Shown: positions 41,409 to 50,890 of the stretch, piece by piece
Layout of the letters: each line of letters opens with the position of its first letter
How positions within the stretch are numbered: the stretch's first letter is position 1
Assembly (NCBI RefSeq): GCF_000154785.2
Contig: NC_015741.1
Location: forward strand, 1 to 64,000
Source: Roseobacter litoralis Och 149
GTDB taxonomy: Bacteria > Pseudomonadota > Alphaproteobacteria > Rhodobacterales > Rhodobacteraceae
Direction of reading: 5' to 3'
Length of the DNA: 64,000 nt
Translations under genes and position numbers: made by a program
The notes under the pieces: model-generated
The model's database searches: none
Seen by the model: only the letters and a program-made list of their open reading frames with translations
What the model was told of the DNA's origin: nothing

Positions 41409-41534
41409 ATGACGATCGAGATTTTTGCAATAGGATCCAGCGGTTTGGCACTGGTTGTCGTCATGCTGATGGTTGCGACAAGAGGTGATGTTGCCATCCC
41501 CAGCGATGTCAAGAAACACCGCGCCGGGAAATAG
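41409..41534 (+). CDS. 41-aa small membrane protein
   Basis: MTIEIFAIGSSGLALVVVML..., with one predicted membrane helix (about 5-23) and a basic tail (VKKHRAGK). TAGGAA precedes the ATG by 3-8 bases. It lies 54 bases after the kinase on the same strand and 6 bases before the end of the convergent FMN protein gene. Not recognised. Position suggests it belongs to the stress-response transcript. Confidence 0.5.
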   Translation: MTIEIFAIGSSGLALVVVMLMVATRGDVAIPSDVKKHRAGK

Positions 41535-41540
41535 GCTGAA

Positions 41541-43166
41541 TTAAAAACCCGGTGCCGCGAAACTTGCAGCATCGGCACGATGCCACCGCGTGCGGTAATC
41601 TTCCAGAACCGGGGAGCCTTCTTGATTGTTCTGTAAGAAGCCTTCGGGCAGATAGGCAAAGATATCGCTGGCTTCGGCCATTTTCTTGTCGCCAAGTCTC
41701 AGCATCATATGCTGTGGCATGAAACAACCGGGGTGCTCCAATCCGGCGGCGCCTGTCATTTCTCCCAATGCCTTGAGCGTGTTGCGATGATACCGGGCCA
41801 CGCGTTCTGATTTTGACCCCACATCGAGAGCGCGGGCGCGCAAAGGGTCCTGTGTGGCGACGCCCACGGGGCAGTGGTTTGTATGACACGCCTGTGCCTG
41901 AATGCAGCCGATGGCAAACATGAACCCACGGGCCGAATTGCACCAATCCGCCCCAAGCGCGAGTGCCCGCGCCACATCAAAAGCGGAAACGATTTTACCC
42001 GCCGCCCCTATCTTGATCTGATCCCGCAGACCCGCCCCGCGCAATGTGTTGTGCACGAACGCGAGGCCCTCAACCATTGGCATTCCGACATGGTTGGAAA
42101 ACTCTACAGGTGCCGCACCCGTACCACCCTCGGTGCCATCCACGACGATAAAGTCCGGCACGATCCCGGTCTGCAACATGGCTTTGACCATACACATGAA
42201 CTCACGCCGATGACCGATACAGAGTTTGAAACCGACGGGCTTACCGTTCGACAAGGATCGCAGTTGCCCGATGAATTCCATCATTTCAAGCGGGGTTGAA
42301 AACGAAGAGTGTGCAGCAGGGGACACACAATCAATCCCCATCGGGATGCCACGCGCCTCGGCGATCTCTTCGGTGATCTTGGAGGCTGGCAACATGCCGC
42401 CATGCCCCGGTTTCGCGCCTTGGCTTAACTTGACCTCGATCATCTTGATCTGATCGAGGCTGGCCGTTTCGCGGAACTTATCGGGATTGAACGTGCCATC
42501 TTCATGCCGGCACCCGAAATATCCCGACGCCACCTGAAAAATCAGATCACCGCCACCGATCTTGTGATATTTGCTGACCGACCCTTCACCTGTATCATGC
42601 GCAAAACCGCCCATCTTTGCGCCCGTGTTCAGCGCTTCGATGGCATTGCCGGAAAGCGAGCCAAAGCTCATCGCCGAAATATTATAGATGGATGCGCAAT
42701 AAGGTTGCTGGCACTTTGGCCCGCCGATGGTGACACGAAAATCCGTGTCTGCAATGTGGATCGGGTTGACCGAATGTGTCACCCAGGCATAGCCCGCGTC
42801 GTAAACCCGCATGCGGGTACCGAAGGGACGTTTGTCTTCCTGACCCTTTGCGCGCTGATAGACCAATGAACGTGCATCCCGCGAAAACGGTTCCTCATCC
42901 TGATCGGATTCGATCAGATACTGGCGGATTTCAGGCCGAATGCCTTCGAACAGAAACCGCATATGCCCCAGAACCGGATAGTTGCGCAAAATCGAGTGGT
43001 GCGGTTGGCGCAAATCATGAACGCCCAGCAAAGTCATGGCCGCAAAAACGAGAAACGGAACGATCAACCAGGCGCTCCAGATCATCGCCGCGAGCGCGCA
43101 TGCAACGGCCAGCGCCGCCACAACAGCCATTGTCGTGAAGCGCAGCATCGGTTCAAGAAAGTGCAT
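41541..43166 (-). CDS. FMN-binding glutamate-synthase-family protein
   Basis: 541 aa. Two N-terminal membrane helices (about 10-50) anchor a glutamate-synthase alpha-like barrel with FMN region (SVSKYHKIGGGDLIFQVASG, KPGHGGMLPASKI, VDGTEGGTGAAP) and a 3Fe-4S cysteine set CIQAQACHTNHCPVG (C-x5-C-x4-C). It lacks the glutaminase domain of true GltB, so it is not a complete glutamate synthase; the reaction of this membrane-bound subfamily is not established. Confidence 0.88.
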   Translation of the reverse strand: MHFLEPMLRFTTMAVVAALAVACALAAMIWSAWLIVPFLVFAAMTLLGVHDLRQPHHSILRNYPVLGHMRFLFEGIRPEIRQYLIESDQDEEPFSRDARSLVYQRAKGQEDKRPFGTRMRVYDAGYAWVTHSVNPIHIADTDFRVTIGGPKCQQPYCASIYNISAMSFGSLSGNAIEALNTGAKMGGFAHDTGEGSVSKYHKIGGGDLIFQVASGYFGCRHEDGTFNPDKFRETASLDQIKMIEVKLSQGAKPGHGGMLPASKITEEIAEARGIPMGIDCVSPAAHSSFSTPLEMMEFIGQLRSLSNGKPVGFKLCIGHRREFMCMVKAMLQTGIVPDFIVVDGTEGGTGAAPVEFSNHVGMPMVEGLAFVHNTLRGAGLRDQIKIGAAGKIVSAFDVARALALGADWCNSARGFMFAIGCIQAQACHTNHCPVGVATQDPLRARALDVGSKSERVARYHRNTLKALGEMTGAAGLEHPGCFMPQHMMLRLGDKKMAEASDIFAYLPEGFLQNNQEGSPVLEDYRTRWHRADAASFAAPGF

Positions 43167-43331
43167 CCGTTTTCTCCGTTTTCGGGCATCGTTGTTTGGT
43201 CGCGGATCGTATAGCTGTTTTTGATCGTGTTCTATTGTGCGCAGTGAAGCAAGCCGTTGTGTGCCCGAATAAATTCAGCGGCACTACACAACGCTTCAAC
43301 AATTGCTGATCTGGCGTAGGGAGCCGTGCAA

Positions 43332-43523
43332 ATGGAAAAACTCAGGCAGGAAAGAGACCGGGAGTTGAAAAAGATTGCCGTTGTCACCGGTGCTGCGGGT
43401 GGTTGGGGGTACGTGATGCAACCTGCTGAAGTCGCCGCTTGGGTGCACGTTCCGGTATCACCGGCGGGCGATACCTCAGGCGGGAATGTCATCATCCTCA
43501 ATCGGGGACGAGACGTGCGCTAA
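43332..43523 (+). CDS. possible 63-aa hypothetical protein
   Basis: MEKLRQERDRELKKIAVVTG..., preceded by TAGGGAG 8 bases upstream. It has a charged N-terminus, then VVTGAAGGWGY, which recalls the first strand of a Rossmann fold but stops soon after. The 3' end overlaps the convergent metallo-hydrolase gene. Could be a remnant of a dehydrogenase or chance. Confidence 0.3.
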   Translation: MEKLRQERDRELKKIAVVTGAAGGWGYVMQPAEVAAWVHVPVSPAGDTSGGNVIILNRGRDVR

Positions 43524-44272
43524 TCGTACCATTCGGGCGCCTTTCGCAGTTTTGGCCATTGTTCAGGGCAGTGACCGAATATCACCATCGCCTTGTCGTT
43601 GTGTGCCTGTGTCATCAACCGGTTTGCATGGTGGCGGGCCAGGTCAGCATCCCATGCACCGGTAAAGTCGCTTTCCAACTCTGACGGCCTGCTGATCGCA
43701 TCCGAGGTTAAAACTACTGGGCCGGTCTGGGGCAGCTCCAAGGCAAAAGCCAACTGTCCCGGTGCATGACCCGGCACCAAAAGCGCATCAAATCCCGGGC
43801 CCAACCGGGTGTCGGATTCCAGTTCGATATACTTAGCCTCGGGCCATTCCATCGTTAGTTTCCCGGACCAATACACCGGACGGGGCAGGGCGCGTTCAGC
43901 GGCGGCAATGACAATAGGCACGCCGGGGAAGCCTCCCATAAAACCTACATGGTCGATATGTGTATGACTTTGGATCATCAGGTTAATATCGCTGCGCGCC
44001 AACCCAAGCTGGGCGAGCTGCGCCGGGGCAAGGTTCGACTTGCCCAGCGACAGAACCTGACCAAAACCGGCAAGCGCGTCTTCGTCAGTCGCCGCCGCGC
44101 TATTCGCGCCGTATTTGGCAGGAAACCCCGAATCAATAAGAATATTTTCACCGGCCGTTGTCTGGATGAGATAGCCGCAAATGCCAATGATGCGGCCATC
44201 CTCATGCACCTGAAACAACCCGTAATCAAGGATCGCCAACCGCGCGGGCCGGCCATGAAGGAGGGGTTGCAT
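43520..44272 (-). CDS. metallo-beta-lactamase-fold hydrolase, lactonase-like
   Basis: 250 aa from the ATG at 44272 (MQPLLHGRPARLAILDYGLF); an ATG ten codons upstream (44302) is possible. The zinc motif is SHTHIDHVG, followed by a later His in VPGHAPGQLAF and Asp in LTSDAIS. The overall form resembles N-acyl-homoserine-lactone lactonases of the AiiA type, but substrate assignment is inference. Confidence 0.82.
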   Translation of the reverse strand: MQPLLHGRPARLAILDYGLFQVHEDGRIIGICGYLIQTTAGENILIDSGFPAKYGANSAAATDEDALAGFGQVLSLGKSNLAPAQLAQLGLARSDINLMIQSHTHIDHVGFMGGFPGVPIVIAAAERALPRPVYWSGKLTMEWPEAKYIELESDTRLGPGFDALLVPGHAPGQLAFALELPQTGPVVLTSDAISRPSELESDFTGAWDADLARHHANRLMTQAHNDKAMVIFGHCPEQWPKLRKAPEWYD

Positions 44273-44437
44273 ATATAAACCAAGGCCTCTTTGGTTGCCC
44301 ATGAACTAGAGCGGATGGGCCCGATGAAAGTCAAGATACACAGGCTGTTTGAATATCTGTTGGAATCGACGCAATCCAAGCCCGAGGCGATTGTCGGTTT
44401 TTTGCCTGTCGGCCTCACCCACCTTTGGGGATTTCAT

Positions 44438-44841
44438 TGCTGATATTGATCCATCCCTGTCACTGGATTGGAACAACCGTGACTTTCGCGGCTTGCCAGA
44501 GTTGCCCTGCGCCCTGATCGGCTGGAACCGGCTCTGCAAGATGCACGCATTGCGGGCGCTGCAAATCTTGCCCGGCTCACAACATGGCTTGATGCGGAGG
44601 CGCAGTTAAGCTGGGTTGTGCCAAGGGCGGGGCGATCGGGCTGGGACGCTTGCCAATCGGGTGCGATAGTGACGCATTTGCAAAGCGCTTGCTGGGTGAT
44701 CCCTACCGCACTTTTGTTTTGCCGGGCAGCGCTTACGGGCAGCCACAGCACATCAGGTTGGGTGTCGGTGGTGGCGCAACGGTCAACCTTGAAAAGGGCC
44801 TTGCCCGCGTGTCACAGGCGTTGCGCGACGGGTCGGCCTAG
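44438..44841 (+). pseudogene. broken class I aminotransferase remnant
   Basis: Pieces of a PLP aminotransferase are spread over two or three frames. One frame gives DIDPSLSLDWNNRDFRGLPE near 44440-44505; another gives DARIAGAANLARLTTWLDAE near 44538-44600; a third gives LGRLPIGCDSDAFAKRLLGD and FVLPGSAYGQPQHIRLGVGG at 44640-44841, a typical C-terminal domain. The PLP-lysine part is missing. Frameshifts plus an internal deletion make it non-functional. Its end overlaps the stop of the pqiC-like gene. Confidence 0.65.
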
Positions 44842-45398
44842 CGCAGACCGTTGCGCGCGATAAATACAGCCAGATCAAGAATGATCTGCCCGCGCGCTGA
44901 TGCAATGGCCGATGGCCCGGCCAAAGGATCAAAAGCCACCGCCAGATCGAACAGCCCCGACCGTTCCCGACGGCCATCGGGGACTGCCACGAAATACTGG
45001 CCCGCCGCGCGGTACTGACCGTCGTCACCCGCTACAAGCGTTTCAAAGCGCACATCAAGGCGGGCATCGGGCAGGGATTCAAATGGCCAGGGCGAGGACG
45101 CCACACGTGCACGCGTGACCTGCGTCAGATACCGGCTCAGTTCCAGCGCTACGGCGCGGTCAGGTGTGTCGGCCCACAGCACGTCACCGGCGCTCAGGAT
45201 GCGGCCATCCGCTGCCTGAAGGGTGATTTCATCATCAGCAGCATAGGCGGGCAGGGACACGTCACGCACTTCGACGGCGCGAAAGGCGATGGCCTGTGTT
45301 TGCGTCACTTGCGGCGATGTCACAGCATATCTGTCCGACACAGCGCCACAGGCCGAGAGGCAAATCAACACGCTCAAAAGAAAGGGAAAAGGTCTCAT
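44838..45398 (-). CDS. pqiC: PqiC-like lipoprotein of an MCE transport system
   Basis: 186 aa lipoprotein: signal peptide with lipobox LSACG (Cys at 17). The rest matches the ABC-transport auxiliary (PqiC/YmbA) fold, with DRAVALELSRYLTQ and a C-terminal AVFIARNGL. In E. coli PqiC forms an outer-membrane ring docking the PqiB needle. It directly follows pqiB (stop at 45399) and ends the operon. Confidence 0.85.
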   Translation of the reverse strand: MRPFPFLLSVLICLSACGAVSDRYAVTSPQVTQTQAIAFRAVEVRDVSLPAYAADDEITLQAADGRILSAGDVLWADTPDRAVALELSRYLTQVTRARVASSPWPFESLPDARLDVRFETLVAGDDGQYRAAGQYFVAVPDGRRERSGLFDLAVAFDPLAGPSAIASARGQIILDLAVFIARNGLR

Positions 45399-47480
45399 TT
45401 ATCGTCCTCTGATCAGAGCGCTGGGATTGCGTTCGAGCAAACGTGCCAAGGCAGAAATAGCATTGGAGGCCTGCGAGATATCGCGCATGGCCGCCTGTGC
45501 ATCCCGGCTGAGGACTTCGCCCTTGTTATATCCTGCGATTGTGGCGCTGGCCTCGTCAAAGACCTGCGTGATGCGATCCACCAGATCGGGCAGATCCTGT
45601 GTGGACAAGGCCACCGCGTCCGCTGCATTGCGCGCAGAAAGCAGTGTTGCATTTACGTTATCCACAGCACCCCCCTCGCGCAGTTCGGCAAGGGTGCGGT
45701 TCAATTCATCCAAAGCACCAGCAAGTGAGGCTGGCAGTTCCTGCATCGCTGGCGCGCTGACAACTGCGTCCGCCGACGCAAGCACGTCCGTGACCTGCTG
45801 GGTCAAATCCTTTAGGGGCAAACTGGCCGCCTCGGCCGCAACGCCTGCCAGTTCCGTCACCAGTTCTGGCAGCCCTTCGACCGACGTACCAACCGCGGTT
45901 GCCGCGGAGGTGGCTGCATCTATGGATGCAAGAATGCGCGCCACGCCCTGTTGTTCTTCAATCTGGGCGAGGATACCATCGAGCCTACCAAGGGCAATGT
46001 TCAGCGTGACCGGTATGTCCTGCACAGTCTGAGACGTGATCACACCGCGAATATCCCCAAGCAAACCGCGTAAATCTTCGGGCGCGGCCCTGATGTCTTC
46101 GCTCGACAGTAAATTCTCGGCCGATTGCAGAAATCCCATGACGCTGATCATGACTTCCTCGATGGGCAGGCTGTTGATCCGGGTGAAAACGCCCTCGACC
46201 GAAGCCGATGCATCAGAGATCTCACTGGGGGCGGATGGCATGCGGGGAATGGACCCTTCGGAGATCTCAACCCGGTCCGGCGGCGCATCGGGCAGCTGCA
46301 CAAGTTCTATCTTCAACCCGCCGGTCAGAATACTGGTTGAGGCAAGCCGCGCGCGCAAGCCATTGCGCACCTGTTCTTCAAGGAGCATCAGCGCGGCTTG
46401 CGGCGTGATCTCTTCGGGCAGACCAAGGCGCGCAGGCTGGATGCCAAGAACAACGGCAAGTCTGACACGGCTATCCCCGTAGGTTTCAGGGTCCACAACA
46501 CCTGACAGGTTCTCAACAGAACCGACGCGCAAACCACTCAGTTCAACCGGGGCGCCAAGCGTGAGGCCGGAGATATTTTCATCAAAGATCACCCGCACCT
46601 CAAGCAAGTCGACTTCGGAGGCGTTAAACACACTGTTGCGCGCATCGGTCTCAGACGCAAATACCTCAAAAACGGAGCCATCCCCCACCTGCTCGCCACC
46701 GGACACAAAAGTATCGAATGTTATGCCACCACCGAGCAATGACGCAACGGACGTAAAATCAATCTCGGCCCCTGCAGGCCCAATGGAAAAGCTGAAACCC
46801 GACGCGTCCCAAAACCGCGTGGATGGCGTGATCAATCGCCCGTGAGGTTCGTAGATAACCGCCTCGGCAATTGCGAAATTGCCTTCGGGCGAAATGCGGG
46901 CCGGGCCCACACGGCCGATTTCTATCCCGCGAAACAGGATGGGCGTATCAGCACTCAGGGTGCCGCCGGGCAAAGACCTGAGCGCGATCTGCAAATCTTC
47001 AGTGCCGGAATGATAAAGTGGCGCGCGCTCCAGACCTTTGAACTCGCTATTGGAAGGGCCGATGATACTGTCCCATGATCCTTCTACGAACACCCCGCTC
47101 AACACGGTATCGAGACCGGTTATGCCGCTGGCTGAAAATTCAGGTCGAACGATCCAGAAAGAGGCCGTTGAATCGACATATGGTGCAACTGATTTGTCCA
47201 TGCGAATTCTTGCAACAACACTGCTCAGCCCCTCGCTGAACATCACCTCCTCGACGACGCCGACTTTGACGTCACGAAATCGCACTTCGGTTTCGCGTGG
47301 TACGATGCCTGCCGCATTTTCAAATTCGACCGTGATCATCGGGCCGCGCGCATTGTAGGTTTGAAATGCCACAAACAACGCCGTCAGCAACGCCAGAACC
47401 GGTATTATCCAGACAATGGACAGGCTGCTGAGGATGGACTTTTGCTCTTTTTCGATGAGGACCGGCGGGGCGTCACTCAT
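45399..47480 (-). CDS. pqiB: PqiB-type MCE-domain lipid transport protein
   Basis: 693 aa. An N-terminal membrane helix (about 20-42) is followed by repeated MCE domains (first at PMITVEFENAAGIVPRETEVRFRDVKVGVV; later ones contain TPILFRGIEIGRVG and APVELSGLRVGSVENL), then a long predicted coiled-coil/helical C-terminal part from about 430 on. PqiB hexamers form a periplasm-spanning tunnel for lipids. The start overlaps the stop of the upstream pqiA half by 8 bases. Confidence 0.9.
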   Translation of the reverse strand: MSDAPPVLIEKEQKSILSSLSIVWIIPVLALLTALFVAFQTYNARGPMITVEFENAAGIVPRETEVRFRDVKVGVVEEVMFSEGLSSVVARIRMDKSVAPYVDSTASFWIVRPEFSASGITGLDTVLSGVFVEGSWDSIIGPSNSEFKGLERAPLYHSGTEDLQIALRSLPGGTLSADTPILFRGIEIGRVGPARISPEGNFAIAEAVIYEPHGRLITPSTRFWDASGFSFSIGPAGAEIDFTSVASLLGGGITFDTFVSGGEQVGDGSVFEVFASETDARNSVFNASEVDLLEVRVIFDENISGLTLGAPVELSGLRVGSVENLSGVVDPETYGDSRVRLAVVLGIQPARLGLPEEITPQAALMLLEEQVRNGLRARLASTSILTGGLKIELVQLPDAPPDRVEISEGSIPRMPSAPSEISDASASVEGVFTRINSLPIEEVMISVMGFLQSAENLLSSEDIRAAPEDLRGLLGDIRGVITSQTVQDIPVTLNIALGRLDGILAQIEEQQGVARILASIDAATSAATAVGTSVEGLPELVTELAGVAAEAASLPLKDLTQQVTDVLASADAVVSAPAMQELPASLAGALDELNRTLAELREGGAVDNVNATLLSARNAADAVALSTQDLPDLVDRITQVFDEASATIAGYNKGEVLSRDAQAAMRDISQASNAISALARLLERNPSALIRGR

Positions 47481-48132
47481 TTTTCGTTCCCTCGTCCTGC
47501 GCGTTGATCTGATCCCATATCAAGCGGCTATCAAAAGACTGCGCGGAAATCATCGTGAAAATTACGGCAGAGGCAAAAAATATACTGGCCGCACCGGGAT
47601 TTATCGTCACAAGCAGCTGAAGCTGCACCAACGATGACAGGATGGCCACCACAAAGATGTCGATCATTGACCATCGTCCGATGTATTCGACAATCTCAAA
47701 GAGCTTTTGTCGCTGGTGATTAGAAACCGTCGTTGGGCGGTGTATCGATATTGCCAGAAACGCAATGGCAAGGAATTTTCCAATCGGGATAGCCACAGAT
47801 GCAAAGAGGATCACAAGGGCGATCCCGACGCTGCCATACTCGATCAATTCAACGGCACCGCCAACAATCGTGCTGTCTTGCACATAAAACAGCATACGCG
47901 TTTGCAGCATGGGATATATATTGGCCGGAATGTAGCACATCAGGCCGATCACCCAGAACGCCCAGACCCGTTGCAGGCTTTTTGGGTCACGGCTTTTCAA
48001 CGCGTGTCCGCAACGGCCACATTTTGGCGTGCCCTCAGGCCAGACCTGATGACAGCGAATACAGCCCACCAGCCCCAGTTCGCGCGCGGTTAATATCTTT
48101 TCGGTCGGCTCAATGCGTTCCATACGGACCAT
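47473..48132 (-). CDS. pqiA: PqiA-family membrane protein, second half
   Basis: 219 aa. An N-terminal zinc-ribbon-like pair (CIRCHQVWPEGTPKCGRCGH) is followed by four membrane helices, as in the second repeat of E. coli PqiA (FWVIGLMCYIPANIYPMLQT; RWSMIDIFVVAILSSLVQLQ). An alternative start is the ATG at 48123. The gene overlaps the preceding pqiA-like gene by up to 43 bases; together they equal one E. coli PqiA. Confidence 0.87.
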   Translation of the reverse strand: MVRMERIEPTEKILTARELGLVGCIRCHQVWPEGTPKCGRCGHALKSRDPKSLQRVWAFWVIGLMCYIPANIYPMLQTRMLFYVQDSTIVGGAVELIEYGSVGIALVILFASVAIPIGKFLAIAFLAISIHRPTTVSNHQRQKLFEIVEYIGRWSMIDIFVVAILSSLVQLQLLVTINPGAASIFFASAVIFTMISAQSFDSRLIWDQINAQDEGTKNE

Positions 48133-48737
48133 CTACAGATTATATTTTCCTGCACAACGACAAGCAGCACAAGTGCGCTGAACAGCCAGAAAGCAGGCCC
48201 GAAAGTCACGTGAACCAGAGCGCTGACCTTGATGAGCGCAACGGCACAGCCAATTGCAAAAACCTCCGCCATGGACCAGGGCCGCAAGGCTTCGGCGACC
48301 CGAAAAGCGTCTGTCGCATAGGGCGCGGGCGCGCGATCGCGGACAAGCGGCACAATAACATACAGACAAAGCAATACCCGCAGCAGCGGAATAAAGAGGA
48401 TCAGCGCCGCCGTTGTCAGAGATAGCACCGCCAATGGCCCATCGCTGAACACCAAAGCGGTTTCGAGGATCGAAACTGAATTGCTGATCCCGACGGCATC
48501 CACCGACAGAAATGGGAATACCGCCGCCGTGGAAATTAGGATCACGATCGACAGTGACAATGCGATAATCTGAAGCCCGGCATTTCGACGTGGCGTGATC
48601 AAAACCGTATCACATCGACTGCAAATTGCCTTTTCGCCATGCCCGGGTCGGGCAAGGGAAAACACGGCATCACAATTGGGGCATATGATGAGGTCCGTGC
48701 GGGGCAATGGCTTTGTGGCTTGTGTCATCGCGGGCAA
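48090..48737 (-). CDS. pqiA: PqiA-family membrane protein, first half
   Basis: 215 aa with a Cys-pair zinc-ribbon start (ICPNCDAVFSL..., ICSRCDTVL) and four membrane helices, including PWSMAEVFAIGCAVALIKVSAL, the PqiA repeat signature. First gene of the leftward pqi operon. In E. coli the two repeats are one protein; here they are separate, overlapping genes. Confidence 0.87.
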   Translation of the reverse strand: MPAMTQATKPLPRTDLIICPNCDAVFSLARPGHGEKAICSRCDTVLITPRRNAGLQIIALSLSIVILISTAAVFPFLSVDAVGISNSVSILETALVFSDGPLAVLSLTTAALILFIPLLRVLLCLYVIVPLVRDRAPAPYATDAFRVAEALRPWSMAEVFAIGCAVALIKVSALVHVTFGPAFWLFSALVLLVVVQENIICRWSVWNALSRPKRY

Positions 48738-49043
48738 GATAGCCTGTTTATACCAGTACTAAAACGCCTGTTTTTCGCCATGACGCCGCACGCGCATGAG
48801 ATCCTCCTGCTGCGCGCAACATAAAGTACCAACGCAAAAGAGGGCATCTGTTGCAGCACGATCATTTGCAAGCCGCGCGCGCCGTTCCCTGTGTCAGATA
48901 AATGATGACGGTGCGCCGACCGGCTGATGGCCCAGCGTGGCAAACCACCTGCGACGCTGCGCCTATTGCGTCGAATGTCGGATTTCCCGATAATTTATCG
49001 TGTGACATGGTCGCCGCCCGATCCAGTCGCAAGGAGCAGACCT
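48738..49043. other. divergent promoter region between pqiA and dld
   Basis: 306 bases between the leftward pqi operon and the rightward lactate genes. No supported gene. The frame from 48927 that leads into dld is read through without a ribosome site until AAGGAG at 49031-49036. No clear operator was found. Confidence 0.5.
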
Positions 49044-50765
49044 ATGACAAATGACGATCTGATTGCAAAACTCAAAACCATCGCTGGTCCCCGGCATGTT
49101 TTGACGGGGGATCGCCAAACCGAACGATACCGTAAAGGATTCCGGTCGGGGGAGGGGGACGCAATCGCCGTGGTTGTACCGGGATCGCTGGTCGAGATGT
49201 GGGAGATCCTCAAAGCCTGCGTGGCAGCGGACAAGATCCTGATCATGCAGGCTGCCAACACCGGTCTGACCGAAGGCTCAACGCCAAAAGGGACGTATGA
49301 CCGCGATGTTGTGATCCTGTCCACGTTGCGACTGGATCGCATCCACCTGCTGCGTGACGGACAGCAGATCGTCAGCCTGCCCGGTGGCACGCTTTTCGGC
49401 CTAGAAAAACAGCTTGCGCCCTATGGCCGCCAACCCCATTCCGTGATCGGATCGTCCTGCATTGGCGCGTCCATCATGGGTGGTGTGTGCAACAACTCCG
49501 GTGGTTCGCTCGTGCAGCGGGGGCCTGCCTATACGGAACTGTCGCTCTATGCGCAGATCACCCATGAAGGGCAGCTTGAACTGGTCAATCATCTCGGCAT
49601 CAACCTCGGCAACAGTCCTGATGAAATTCTGACGCGGATCGACAATGGCGCATTCAGCGACACGGACCTCAGCGAGGATGCGGGCCGCGCCTCGGATGCA
49701 GGCTACCCCGAACGGGTCAGCGATGTGGACGCCGATAGCCCTGCAAGGTTCAACGCCGATCCCCGCACCTTGCACGAAGCCTCCGGATGTGCCGGAAAGC
49801 TCGCGGTTTTTGCGGTGCGGCTGGATACCTTCCCCATCGCGACAGGTGAAAAGGTATATTACGTCGGCACGACTGATCCCGCGCAGCTGACCGAATTGCG
49901 CAGGCGGGCCCTGACGGAATTACCAGAGCTGCCGATCAGCGGTGAATATCTGCACCGCGAGTGTTTCGATATTGCCCGCAAATACGGCAAAGATACGCTG
50001 CTGATGATCAACTGGCTGGGGACGGATTTTCTGCCCAGGATTTTCGCCATGAAGGGCGCGATGGATGCGCGCTTTGCCAAGGTTCCGTTTCTGCCCGCGA
50101 ATCTGGTCGATCGGGTGATGCAGATCGCCTCGAACATCCTGCCCGAAGCCTTGCCCAAACGGATGATGGATTTTCGCGCGCGCTTCGAACACCACCTGAT
50201 CCTCAAGGTCAGCGCGCACAGCATCGCCGGGACCGAAAGCATCCTAAATGACACGGTTGGGCCTGACGGCTGGTTTGCCTGCGATCCCAAAGAGACCAAG
50301 AAGGCGATGTTGCATCGGTTTGCCGCTGCGGGCGCCGCGATCCGGTATCATGCGGTCCATCCCGGCACGACGGAGGATATTCTCGCACTTGATATCGCGC
50401 TGAAACGCAACGACCGTAACTGGGTCGAGATGCTACCGCCCGAAATCGAGGATCAATTAGTTGCCAAGATGTATTATGGCCATTTCTTCTGCCACGTCTT
50501 TCATCAGGACTATGTGGTCAAAAAAGGGTGCGATCCTAAGGCGCTGAAAAAACAGATGCTCGCCCTGCTGGACACGCGCGGCGCCGAATACCCGGCAGAG
50601 CATAACGTCGGGCACCTTTATGCGGCGAAACCCGCGCTGGCCAATCATTACAAAACGCTTGATCCGACGAATTCGTTCAATCCCGGTATCGGAAAAACCT
50701 CGCGAGAGCGATACTACGGCGCGCCTTGCGGCTGTGGCGCGGATCACACGGCGACGGCTAAGTAA
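49044..50765 (+). CDS. dld: quinone-dependent D-lactate dehydrogenase
   Basis: 573 aa from the ATG at 49044, with AAGGAG 8-13 bases upstream. Nearly the length of E. coli Dld and colinear with it: RYRKGFRSGEGDA, IMQAANTGLTEGSTP, SVIGSSCIGASIMGGVCNNSGGSL (FAD-binding) and HRFAAAGAAIRYHAVHP with EDILALDIALKRND in the membrane-binding/cap part. It oxidises D-lactate to pyruvate at the inner membrane and reduces quinone. The lldEFG genes follow. Confidence 0.96.
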   Translation: MTNDDLIAKLKTIAGPRHVLTGDRQTERYRKGFRSGEGDAIAVVVPGSLVEMWEILKACVAADKILIMQAANTGLTEGSTPKGTYDRDVVILSTLRLDRIHLLRDGQQIVSLPGGTLFGLEKQLAPYGRQPHSVIGSSCIGASIMGGVCNNSGGSLVQRGPAYTELSLYAQITHEGQLELVNHLGINLGNSPDEILTRIDNGAFSDTDLSEDAGRASDAGYPERVSDVDADSPARFNADPRTLHEASGCAGKLAVFAVRLDTFPIATGEKVYYVGTTDPAQLTELRRRALTELPELPISGEYLHRECFDIARKYGKDTLLMINWLGTDFLPRIFAMKGAMDARFAKVPFLPANLVDRVMQIASNILPEALPKRMMDFRARFEHHLILKVSAHSIAGTESILNDTVGPDGWFACDPKETKKAMLHRFAAAGAAIRYHAVHPGTTEDILALDIALKRNDRNWVEMLPPEIEDQLVAKMYYGHFFCHVFHQDYVVKKGCDPKALKKQMLALLDTRGAEYPAEHNVGHLYAAKPALANHYKTLDPTNSFNPGIGKTSRERYYGAPCGCGADHTATAK

Positions 50766-50890
50766 ATTAGACGTTTCCCATCCACCCCTTCACAACAGCT
50801 AACGGTTGTCGTGGCAGAGATTATGTACCACCATGGCGTTGAGAGCGTCTTGGCAAGAAGACGTTCGCAGCGCGCAATCAGGAGCCGTCC

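Noticed and set aside
42301..42335. Further par palindrome (GGGGACA half near 42320, others near 57400 and 36485)
   Set aside because: Only half-sites; the matching arm is missing.
44434..44751. 105-codon minus-strand frame
   Set aside because: Shadow of the aminotransferase remnant on the plus strand.
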